This document shows, one piece after another, positions 1 to 9,419 of a stretch of DNA of 64,000 nt. The stretch comes from Tetranychus cinnabarinus (taxonomy: Eukaryota; Arthropoda; Arachnida; Trombidiformes; Tetranychidae). The notes beneath the pieces were generated by a model, which saw only the letters and a list, made by a program, of their open reading frames with translations, was not told where the DNA came from and ran no database searches. Numbering within the stretch: position 1 is the first letter of the stretch; each line of letters starts with the position of its first letter. The stretch spans positions 1,178,001-1,242,000 of the forward strand of contig WHVY01000003.1 of the NCBI GenBank assembly GCA_022266195.1. Reading direction: 5' to 3'. The position numbers were made by a program, and so were the translations under genes.

Positions 1-129
1 AATGTAGTTTTCAAACACTACTCTCGCATTAAAACGAAAATAAGAGTTGCCCACAAATACGATGTTCACTTTTTCAATATCAATGAGCTATGTTTCATTC
101 AACTCGGCGATTGACAGTTAGTGAGGTTC

Positions 130-365
130 CTTGTAAGATTATTTCAAATGCAAAATGTAAAGCATTTTTAGCAAGACTTCAGTTTCTTTTCGAAACTGAA
201 AGCTCCATAGCTAGGATTCCAAGCTAATAATTCCATGTATTGATAATAAATTTAAATGAATGTACCAACCCAACAAACCATCAAAGGTTTTCCTAATATT
301 TCATCATAGACCGGATCATCTCGAGCAAAATTTTCCCGAATATCCATATACTCTTGATTTCGGTA
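130..365 (-). pseudogene. Fragment of a gene X paralogue (middle part)
   Basis: Read on the minus strand, this stretch resembles residues of about 367-425 of the intact gene at 3999-6089. The match includes LPK-SRV, then after a frameshift ARDDPVYDEI (gene X: VRDDPVYEEI), a Lys-Pro, and YMELLAWNP (gene X: FLESLDWNP). Stops and at least one frame change interrupt it, and similarity fades below about 180. It lies directly downstream of the minus-strand PA28 copy, in the position expected if X and PA28 once alternated in tandem. The similarity was judged by eye and the limits are approximate. Confidence 0.6.
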
Positions 366-585
366 AAGCATTGAATGTTAGGTCACAGTAGAGTTGTTCA
401 AACATGAGTATAACATACAATTCACAACATAGAAACAATAAATTAAATAAAAAATGGGTATAAAGTTTTGTGATATGCATTAAATGATCATTCATCTTGA
501 AACAGAGTTACAATAGTCTAGTGAGTTCAATCTATTGGCAAAATTGTGATTTTCACCAAATGATATGTAATTTTGCCTTCATGGC

Positions 586-2033
586 TCAAAACATTGTATC
601 TGAGTTCGAAGCTCGCGGACAAATTAGTTTTTCCCAATTTTTTGTCATCAAGCTGTGAAGTCTATCGTAATGATTCCGCATTTTGATCACTGTTGATTTC
701 AAACCGATCCATTCAGCTTCATCGAAAGCAGCAAGATATTCCTGGTAATCCTCCTGTGTAGCGATGAAAGGTATTTAAATATTAATATTTATCTAAACCA
801 TAAACATACAATACGTAGCTTGACACAGCCTATTTAATCAAACTGATACTTACGATGAATGGATACTTTTCAATTTTCTTGACGATTCCTGCGCGCGTAT
901 TGTGATATCTTATCATACTGTTATAGTAAATTAATCCGTCACTCAAAGCAAATCGCACTTCTGCCAAAATTTCCTCCTGGATTGTATAAAAAGTACGTTT
1001 TTGAATAATAATGAAAAAGGTATAAAATATTTAATAAACGCCACAAAGAAGATCTAAAAATGCAAGGAAAAGGTTTACTAACCTGAACTGAAACTCCAAA
1101 ATTATTACCATCTTCAATTTTAGGCATCAACAACTGAATCCATAATTTTATCTGATGAAGCGAACGAAAATCGACAAATTACGAGCTTATCAAAATACAA
1201 AAGAAAGATATTTGTCGTTCAAAATGAAACTTACCAAATTTAGATCTTCGATGAACTCTTTCATTTTTGGCTTCATCAGATTGCTGATGGTTTTAATTTT
1301 ATTATTTACAGGGAAAATGATGACTTGTTTGTGGTCAGTCTCTTCTTGACTTTCTGTAGATTCGATGGAAGCCGCTTTTATTTCTTTTCCTTTCGATGTT
1401 GTGGTGGTCGCATTATCTTTTACAGTGTCCTGATTCATATGCAAATCATTTGGAAGACCAACACGAGATTGTAGAATAATTATTTCTTGGTTTATTCCTT
1501 TGATATATTTCTCATCAAAATATTCCTCCTGGTAGCACAGAGATAATATCAAAATTAGTATTTCAAAATTATGATTGCTTTGTTGAGCATTGAACTCCTG
1601 GCTGTAAACATGTGGTGACTAAATAAAGCTAAACATGTTAAATCCCAAAAGGTACTCACCGAAAGGAAATCATTGAGAGCTAGTACTTTCCGGGGAAAGT
1701 CTTCCTTGATAAGCTTTTGAACTTTACTGTTAACTTGATCATGCCATTCAGATAACTATGAAAAAAAATAACTGAATTAAGTTTTATAAATAAAACAAAA
1801 CAATCTTCTTTGATGAGTTTCAACTTTCTCCTTGCTTGATCAATCAACTTAACTTGTTAAAAACAGAAACAGAAAAGTCAAGTCTCAATTTGATTGAGTG
1901 TGAGACACCCAAGAAAAAACACCGAAACAAAACGAATTTTCGAGACAGAATAAACATAATATCTGATATAATTTGTAGATACCTGAGGCACAACGGGAAT
2001 ATTTCGATCCAAGATATTTTCGGATGATTCCAT
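586..2033 (-). CDS. PSME3: Proteasome activator PA28-gamma (REG), copy A
   Basis: This encodes a homologue of the 11S/PA28 regulator, which forms a heptameric ring on the 20S proteasome and opens its gate for ATP-independent proteolysis. Six exons on the minus strand (2033-1983, 1755-1660, 1528-1235, 1151-1083, 976-854, 753-586) join in phase to 266 residues; vertebrate PA28-gamma has about 254. The family activation loop is nearly intact (PKIEDGNNFGV), as is the N-terminal helix with FPRKVLALNDFL. The protein ends in DTMF where vertebrate gamma ends in ETLY. The homologue-specific insert is Thr/Ser/Lys-rich and reads SKGKEIKAAS where copy C has a basic KKRK. Introns 1-5 have GT-AG ends. The gene is the left arm of an inverted repeat whose right arm is copy B, and a gene X fragment lies downstream. 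All splice sites look functional. Confidence 0.9.
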
Positions 2034-2393
2034 GTTAACAAGATTTCAATTTGATGAACTCGCAATGTTTATAAGCTATACGTTTAAATACTCAGAGAAT
2101 AGCAAAGAGTATTATTTTGCGGGGAAATTAACTGTTTTGTAGGATTGAAACTAACATGAAATTTATAATCATTTGTAAGATGATCAAGAAATATTTAAAT
2201 TATTGTTTTCTTATTGCGATATCACAGGAAATATCTTACCACATTATGAACATGTTGGTAACACTCTAATTACTTGTTAAACTGATGCTAAGTTTATGCA
2301 TGAACATAATTTACATTGTAATTTGGATCAACTTTTATTAAAACTTAATTTCGTTACAAATACAAGATTCATCAAAATAAAAAATTTGATTAT

Positions 2394-2470
2394 GACACTT
2401 CAACAGGTCCATAATTAATAATCCTGAACTCATATTTCCAACAATTTCTCAACAAAGTATCCATATCCAT
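2394..2470 (-). pseudogene. Fragment of gene X (C-terminal end)
   Basis: The minus strand reads a diverged copy of the last 25 or so codons of gene X, including the closing stretch for INYGPVEVS; the reverse complement of gacacttcaacaggtccat matches 6067-6085. Similarity is lost above about 2470, so only the 3' tail survives. It lies upstream of PA28 copy A, exactly where the intact gene X tail lies upstream of PA28 copy B. Confidence 0.7.
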
Positions 2471-3349
2471 ACAACATATTCTTATATGTTAAATATTCTC
2501 ATTTATATTTAATTTTAATATTTAAAATCATCAGATTTTTGCGAAAAATTGTAACTAAACGGAAAGGATTCCAAGGACAGTTTTTTTACAATCGGAAAGC
2601 CACAATTGACCTTCATGTCTGAAAAATAGTCATAGGATGAATAAGCAACTGAGAAATTCACGTTTAAACAGGGTTGGGGAAAAATGCAGAATCCGTATTT
2701 TGTAGCATTGTGTTTGGGGGAAAAACTTTTTGGTTATTTAGGTTGATGGTTTATTGTTGGACTAGGAATGTATGCAAAACTGTCTTTCGAGTAAAGAGTT
2801 TGGTTATTAATCTGGTGTCTCAACTAAACAAAAAGAGACCAAATGACAAATTTCAAACTCGATTCCGTCAATGATTCTGAAAAAACTTTTTAATTCAGAA
2901 TTTGAGTCTTTAAATGTGCATTGAATTTATTGTAAGCAGTGAAAATAAATTTGCGATCATTCATGATCGGGCGATCCACTTGTTATATAAAGATGATATT
3001 GAGATTTGATTTGTTTAGTTGATTTATGCCAATTTCGGTAAATTTTGCAAGTGAAATGAATGAATTGAATGAAAATATAAACACAATTCCTAATCTTTTG
3101 GCATCCACTGTATTTTAGTTCATAAATTCAATAATTAATGAAAAATTTTCATCAATAAACTTTTCAAATGAGTCATGATATCGAATCAGTTTTTATGATT
3201 TGTTATGATTGTGGTAAAAATCTTGTCTGCTTGATTGTCTGAGCGTTATTAACATTTCTGGCGTCACAAGAGGCAAAATCTGTGACTGCCCTTCATTGAA
3301 AAAGGGAAAACTTGGTTAATTGAAGAAAATTTTTAATCATCAAAAAATT

Positions 3350-3995
3350 AAATCGCGCGCTTCTGCACTTTTTAGTCAATATAAATTCACAAGACTACTG
3401 TAATGCTATCATGGTATGAGCTGTTTATTCAGACTCGATCACATTATTACATGGAGGAATTAAATAACAATTTTACACCATTCTTGGTGGATTTAAATGT
3501 TCATTGTATTAAAATATTAGGCTACTGTAATACTTATATGATGTGAATTGTATAGTTTATATATTCATCACTTTCTATCGAAATCAAGAGTTTATCGATT
3601 TAATTTTCGATTGAAAAACGATACAGTTTAACGATTACATTGTGAATGTGCAGCAAAACACATTGAATTATTAGTAATTCAAATAGCGCGCTTCTCATTT
3701 TTGAGTCATAGATTGAACCTAACAATCAACTGTGAATTTACCAGCAATTTTGTTGTCAGACGAGCTGATTTATCAGTGCAATTCAATCATGTAATTTCAA
3801 TGTGTTTTTAAACACAATACACCAAACTTTATTGAGTTGAATTTTTTTAATATATTTGTTGAGATAATATTGGTTTGTTGTGATTGTGTTGTTTGTAAAT
3901 TCATCACTTGTTACCAAAATAAGTAGTTTGCCAACTTGATTTTTGATTATTTGACAAACGAAGAAGTGTAACGATTACATTGTGAATGTGCCATT
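3350..3995 (+). repeat. Direct duplication of about 330 bp upstream of gene X
   Basis: Two imperfect copies, about 3350-3661 and 3680-3995, lie head to tail. Shared landmarks are the gcgcgcttct motif (3354, 3686), a ttcatcact tract (3564, 3900) and the identical string acgattacattgtgaatgtg (3634, 3970). The second copy ends at the start codon of gene X, so the duplicated unit is its 5' flank or leader. The first copy could act as an alternative promoter or be a relic of another gene X 5' end. Confidence 0.75.
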
Positions 3996-3998
3996 AAG

Positions 3999-6089
3999 AT
4001 GGAGTGCCCAACGAGTATTACTAATTTATTAAACTACGGAGTATTACCAGAAAAATGGTCCGAATTATCAGTTTTACTCAATGAAACAATCATTTCACTT
4101 GAGCAATTACTTGTGTCATCCAATTTAAAAGAATTGTCGATTGGCGTCAAAGAGGATTATCCATTTTCTAGTGACAGAAATGTTGTTATGGAAAAAACTA
4201 AATTATCAGTTATTAGTGAAACGCTGGATTCGTTGAAATTGTTGTACAATAATTTTGAGAGGTGGAATAATATTGATATACAATCAGCCTTTCTTTACCA
4301 TGGAAATATAGATTGTTGGATAAAAACGAAGATCCAACAGCTTGTTAATAATTGTAAAGACACTATTGATTCGCTAAATAAGAATACTAAATCTTCATAT
4401 GAATTGGAAGCTATTCTGGATCCTGATTATTTTAAACAATCATTGAAAACCCATCCAACTAACGACCTACATGATAGAGCTATTTCGTTCATTGAACTTG
4501 CTCAAAGTGAATTAGGAATTATCAAAGAATCTTCTAAAACAAATGAAATGCAAAAAGTTATTTTGACATCTTATCTCGATAAGTTGAAAACATTAAATGA
4601 TCAAATAACTTCTTCATCGTTGGTAACTAAAACTTCTTCATCCAAGAAAAAGTCAAAGTCAGCTAAACCCAATGAGATCGACAAGATTTGTGAAATTATG
4701 AGGAAATGTCAACGACTGATCAAAGACTTTTATGGCTTGATACAAATTTTAACTTTCAAAGATTATTTCAATGAAAGCGATGAAATTTTTATTGTAATTA
4801 ATGAGAAAGGACGTGATGCTGCATCTGAGGTTTGCAAATTCATAGAAAGTATAAAAACCGAATGGATTAAAAAAGACTGTGCCAATATAACACGAGCAAC
4901 ATGTCGAAGCAGTGCATTACGAAGACTAAATATGACCTTAAAATTAACAAAAAAATTGGATTCATATAAGGATGACTTGGAGTGGTCTTATATAATTCTT
5001 GGACTGAAAAACATAGCGACAGAGATTTTAAATATAAATGTTTTATTCGGAACCGTTTCACGTGGAGCTTACTACTTAACATTCAAAGGGTTACCTAAGC
5101 CAAGAGTTGATGTTCCTCCAAATTTTGTCCGAGATGATCCAGTCTATGAAGAAATCTATGAAAAACCTTATAATGGACTTTTTATTGTTTATTTTCATAT
5201 TTTTGCTTATTATCAGTTCTTGGAATCATTAGATTGGAATCCATTTCAGAACCGCAAGCCACGGAAATTGACTGATTATTTGTGGGATATACAGAGTCTT
5301 ATTGAAGATGCATTGAACGCTGGTTTCAACCAAGACGAATTGTATAAAATATCATTAGACTTGGCTGATCGTTACCTGATGACGAAACAAAAGATACATT
5401 ATGATAGAGAAACTTTAGAGTACAGATTTGATCGTTTCAAGCCACTCAAGCCACATAAATTCCCGGAAATCTATAGTAAAATTAACTCAAAACGAAGAAA
5501 CAGATGGGACCTGGAAGTTCTTGTCTCTAAATTCGATGGCTTGATCGGGGGACTCAATCGTAAAGTCACAAATAGAGGACAGTTGATTGTATTTGAAAGA
5601 GCAATGGCCATGATGAAACGATCTATTTATTTATTCAAGATTATTCGACGTGATCTTACCCCTGCTGATAAATTTAATAGACTCACAGAACAAGCTTCTA
5701 ATGAATACTTTTATGCTGCTGAGATTGTGGTTAAACTACTTGACTTATTGAGACCAAATCGTCGAGTTACATTTAGTTTTTCGGCAAATGGACCTTTCAC
5801 CAAGAAAATAGATTCAATTGGATTGAAGATGAAAGATGAATTCATGGAAACAGTCAATTCACAAATCAAAAATCTTAAAATTCAAATTAGAGACAAAAAA
5901 GCTGATCTGGAATCTGTCAAACAAGAAAAAACTCAATTGAAATATTTGCAATCTATTTTAACTAGAAGCAAATTAATTCCAATCAAAGAACTTGAGATGA
6001 CAGATAAAGATAATATTGAGATACTTCGAGAAATTATTGAAGAATATGAATTTACGATTATTAATTATGGACCTGTTGAAGTGTCTTAA
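3999..6089 (+). CDS. Gene X: unrecognised intronless 696-residue protein
   Basis: I do not recognise this family. One uninterrupted exon starts at an ATG in a reasonable context (attaagATGg) and ends in a TAA at 6087-6089. The protein is predicted mostly helical, with a Ser/Lys-rich segment near residues 205-223 (SSSKKKSKSAK), a charged middle with RDDPVYEEIYEKPYNG near 375-392, and a likely coiled coil near 600-650 (KNLKIQIRDKKADLESVKQE). No signal peptide is evident. It sits in the loop of the inverted repeat formed by PA28 copies A and B, and its 3' tail is part of that repeat. At least three fragments of related genes occur at 130-365, 2394-2470 and 7942-7957, so it belongs to a small local family that has been losing members. 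Absence of introns could reflect an old retroposition. Function is unknown; a link to the neighbouring proteasome activators is only suggested by their joint duplication. Confidence 0.8.
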   Translation: MECPTSITNLLNYGVLPEKWSELSVLLNETIISLEQLLVSSNLKELSIGVKEDYPFSSDRNVVMEKTKLSVISETLDSLKLLYNNFERWNNIDIQSAFLYHGNIDCWIKTKIQQLVNNCKDTIDSLNKNTKSSYELEAILDPDYFKQSLKTHPTNDLHDRAISFIELAQSELGIIKESSKTNEMQKVILTSYLDKLKTLNDQITSSSLVTKTSSSKKKSKSAKPNEIDKICEIMRKCQRLIKDFYGLIQILTFKDYFNESDEIFIVINEKGRDAASEVCKFIESIKTEWIKKDCANITRATCRSSALRRLNMTLKLTKKLDSYKDDLEWSYIILGLKNIATEILNINVLFGTVSRGAYYLTFKGLPKPRVDVPPNFVRDDPVYEEIYEKPYNGLFIVYFHIFAYYQFLESLDWNPFQNRKPRKLTDYLWDIQSLIEDALNAGFNQDELYKISLDLADRYLMTKQKIHYDRETLEYRFDRFKPLKPHKFPEIYSKINSKRRNRWDLEVLVSKFDGLIGGLNRKVTNRGQLIVFERAMAMMKRSIYLFKIIRRDLTPADKFNRLTEQASNEYFYAAEIVVKLLDLLRPNRRVTFSFSANGPFTKKIDSIGLKMKDEFMETVNSQIKNLKIQIRDKKADLESVKQEKTQLKYLQSILTRSKLIPIKELEMTDKDNIEILREIIEEYEFTIINYGPVEVS

Positions 6090-7945
6090 TCAATTTATTT
6101 TTACTTTTGATGAATTTTGTATTTGTAACGAAATTAAGTTTTAATAAAAGTTGGTTCAAATTACAATGTAAATTATGTTCATGAATAAACTTAAGCATCA
6201 GTTTAACAAGTAATTAGAGTATTACCAACATGTTCATAATGTGGTAAGATATTTCCTGTGATATCGCAATAAGAAAACAATAATTTGAATATTTCTTGAT
6301 CATCTTACAAATGATTATAAATTTCATTTCTAAACCTAACATGGGAGTTCCATTGCTTCAAAACAGTTACTTTACAATTTGCCCAAAAAATAATACTCTT
6401 TGCTGTTCTCTGAGTAGGTAAACATAAAGCTTTTTAACATTGTGAGTTAATCAAATTGAAATCTTGTTAACATGGAATCATCCAAAAATATCTTGGATCG
6501 AAATATTCCCGTTGTGCCTCAGGTATCTATAAATTATATCAGATATTATGTTTATTCTGTCTCAAAAATTCATTTTGTTTCAGTGTTTTCTTGGGTTGGT
6601 TCACACTCAATAATTGAGACTCGACTGTTTCAGTTTTTAACTAGTAGAGTCGATTGGTTTAGCAAGAAGAAAGTTTGAGAAAATTGTTTTTTTTTATTTT
6701 AAAACTTAGTTATTTTTTGTTTCATAGTTATCTGAATGGCATGATCAAGTTAACAGTAAAGTTCAAAAGCTTATCAAGGAAGACTTTCCCCGTAAAGTAC
6801 TAGCTCTCAATGATTTCCTTGCGGTGAGTACTTTTTGAGATTTCGCATGTTTAGCTTTATTTAGTTACCACATGTTTACAGCCAGGAGTTCAATGCTCAA
6901 CAAAGCAATCATAATTTTGAAATAATAATTTTGATATTATCTCTGTTCTATCAGGAGGAATATTTTGATGAGAAATATATTAAAGGAATACACCAAGAAA
7001 TGATTATTCCACAATCTCGTGTTGGTCTTCAAAATGATTTGCATATGAATCAGGACTATACAAAAGATAATGCGACTACCACAACATCGAAAGGAAAAGA
7101 AATAAAAGCGGCTTCCATCGAATCTACAGAAAGTCAAGAAGAGACTGACCACAAACAAGCCATCACTGTCCCTGTAAATAATAAAATTAAAACCATGAGC
7201 AATCTGGTGAAGCCAAAAATGAAAGAGTTCCTTGCAGATCTTAATTTGGTAAGTTTCATTTTGAAAGACAAATATCTTTCTTTTGTATTTTGATAAGCTC
7301 GTAATTCTTTGTCGATTTTCGTTCAATTGATCAGATAAAATTATGGATTCAGTTGTTGATGCCTAAAATTGAAGATGGTAATAATTTTGGAGTTGAAATT
7401 CAGGTTAGTAAACCTTTTCCTTGCATTTTTAGATGTTCTTTGTGGCGTTTATTAAATATTTTATACCTTTTTCATTATTATTCAAAAACGTACTTTTTAT
7501 AAAATCCAGGAGGAAATTTTGGCAGAAGTGCGATTTGCTTTGAGTGACGGATTAATTTACTATAACAGTATGATAAGATATCACAATACGCGCGCAGGAA
7601 TCGTCAAGAAAATTGAAAAGTATCCATTCGTAGTAAGTATTAGTTTGATTAAATAGGCTGTGTCAAGCTACGTATTGTTTATTGTATTGGTTTAGATAAA
7701 TATTAATATTTAAATACTTTTCATCGCTACACAGGAGGATTACCAGGAATATCTTGCTGTTTTCGATGAAGATGAATGGATCGGTTTGAAATCAACAGTG
7801 ATCAAAATGCGGAATCATTACGATAGACTTCACAGCTTGATGACAAAAAATTGGGAAAAACTAATTTGTCCGCGAGCTTCTAATTCGGATACAATGTTTT
7901 GAACAAACTCTATGACCTAACATGCAACGCTCATTATTTGTTGAA
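6010..7945 (+). repeat. Right arm of the large inverted repeat carrying PA28 copy B
   Basis: This arm is the partner of 360-2480 in inverted orientation. It covers the gene X 3' end, the intergenic spacer and the whole of PA28 copy B. After the PA28 stop, both arms share a short tract (tgacctaacatgcaacgct at 7914 against its relative near 370-395) before they diverge. Confidence 0.85.
6472..7902 (+). CDS. PSME3: Proteasome activator PA28-gamma (REG), copy B
   Basis: Six exons (6472-6522, 6728-6823, 6955-7248, 7335-7403, 7510-7632, 7735-7902) encode 266 residues with the same phases as copy A. The activation loop (PKIEDGNNFGV) and the C-terminal DTMF are kept. Like copy A it has SKGKEIKAAS in the insert and so lacks the KKRK basic cluster of copy C. 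In exon 3, 13 codons differ from copy A by amino-acid changes and only three by silent changes, while elsewhere the two are nearly the same. It lies 382 bp downstream of gene X on the same strand and has its own 5' flank, which is repeated upstream of copies A and D. It appears intact, but expression cannot be judged from sequence. Confidence 0.9.
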
Positions 7946-7957
7946 GTGTCTTAAATA
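7942..7957 (+). pseudogene. Residual 3' tail of gene X
   Basis: The tract gttgaagtgtcttaa repeats the last four codons and stop of gene X (6075-6089), and is followed by the same downstream flank that leads into PA28. It marks the breakpoint of a tandem duplication of the unit '3' tail of X + spacer + PA28'. Confidence 0.65.
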
Positions 7958-8340
7958 AATAACTTCAACAAGTAATTTTACACAAGTAACAAACAAGTAA
8001 CAATTTTTGATGAATTTTATATTTGTTGTAATAAAAATTGATTCAAATTACAATATAAATGAATAAACTTAGCATCAGTTTAACAAGTAATTAGAGTATT
8101 ACCAGCATGTTCATAGTGTGGTTAGATATTTTCTGTGATATCGCAATAAGAAAACAATAATTTCTTGATCATCTTACAAATGATGAAAAAAATTTCATTT
8201 CTAAACCTAACATGGGAGTTCCATTGCTTCAAAACAGTTACTTTACAATTTCCCCAAAAAATAATACTCTTTGCTGTTCTGAGTAGGTAAAAATAAAGCT
8301 TATAAACATTGTGAGTTCATCAAATTGAAATATTGTTAAC

Positions 8341-8665
8341 ATGGAATCATACAAAAATATTTTTGATCGAAATATTTCCGTTGTACCTCAGGTATCTATA
8401 AATTATATCAGATATTATGTTTATTCTGTCTCGAAAATTCGTCCTGTTTCTGTGTTTTTACTTCAGTGTCTCACACTCAATCAAATCGACACTTGACTTT
8501 TCTGTTTCTGTTTTTAACATGTTAAGTCGATTGGACCTGCAAGGAGAAAGTTGAAACTCATCAAAGATTATCTCTTGTTTTATTCATAAAACTTAATTCA
8601 GTGATTTTTTGTTTCATAGTTCGTTGAATGGCATGAGCAAGTTAATGAATTCAAGAGCTTAGTAA
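8341..8665 (+). pseudogene. Truncated PA28-gamma copy D
   Basis: This carries exon 1 (8341-8391, ATG and the VVPQ end with its GT donor), intron 1, and the first half of exon 2 (from 8621, FVEWHEQVNEF). Exon 2 suffers a small deletion and then runs into unrelated sequence after about 8665. No exons 3-6 follow before copy C on the opposite strand. Its 5' flank (7942-8340) is a direct repeat of 6076-6471. It is a broken gene left by tandem duplication followed by deletion or insertion. Confidence 0.85.
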
Positions 8666-8798
8666 GTATTGTTATAAGGTGTGACTTGAAAAGTTTGTAA
8701 CCAAACGGGCTTTTAGCCATAGCTCCTCATAGACTAACAGTTAGACATTCTGGCACCATTTTTGATTAAAGGATTAAACTATTGTTCAAATGTTTTTA

Positions 8799-9087
8799 AG
8801 GAACAAGAACAACGAGGAGAACAATTTCCATGGAACAAGAACAGGGACAAGATAACAAATTTTAAAAAATTGATACATCAACGTTTTTCAGGTTAAATCA
8901 AAGAGCAATAGCCAGAGTTATACTCTTTGGGTTAGCTTGAATCCCTCTGGTGGCTATGAGTTACTTTAGGTACTCATTTATTGCGTCACCTTTGTTCTTG
9001 TTGAATCTCGTCTGATTACACGAAGGAGCTTTGTTTTGTTCTGTTCTAGATTCTGGGTTGATCTGTTCCTAGGTTGTTCTTGGTTCC
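8799..9087. repeat. Imperfect foldback between PA28 copies D and C
   Basis: The outer ends are imperfect inverted copies (gaacaagaacaacg near 8801, cgttgttcttggttcc-like near 9072), and an inner pair (aatagccagag near 8907, ctctggtggctat near 8947) is also inverted. No coding region is visible. It may be a decayed miniature element inserted where copy D is broken. The evidence is weak. Confidence 0.35.
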
Positions 9088-9419
9088 CATCTCGGAAGCA
9101 AGTAATGCGTACCATCATCTTGATGGTATCTCATTCTTTACATTATATACATCTTACACTTTTCTGTTTTTAAATCAAAAATAAATTTGGTAAACTACTG
9201 TTTCTGATACAAAACTATCTAATTAAAACTGAAACTCGCGACGGCTGAAAAATTCATAAGATATAATAAAATGAAATTTTGATTGCTAAAATTATTCAAA
9301 TTACTTGTTTAAATAATTCAATTTTGAAATTTAATGCATTTCAGAAGATTAAATTTATGAAACGATAAATCGGAAATTATTTTTTACTCCATAATATGTT
9401 GCTTTTTTGTCTTCATGGC

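Larger units (their letters stand above)
360..2480 (-). repeat. Left arm of a large inverted repeat carrying PA28 copy A
   Basis: The reverse complement of this stretch matches about 6010-7945: PA28 exons, introns, the roughly 400-bp 5' flank (for example the stretch around 2220-2345 against 6110-6260) and the last codons of gene X. The introns are also closely similar, so this is a segmental duplication and not a retrocopy. Arms are about 2 kb and enclose gene X. Exact ends need an alignment. Confidence 0.85.
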
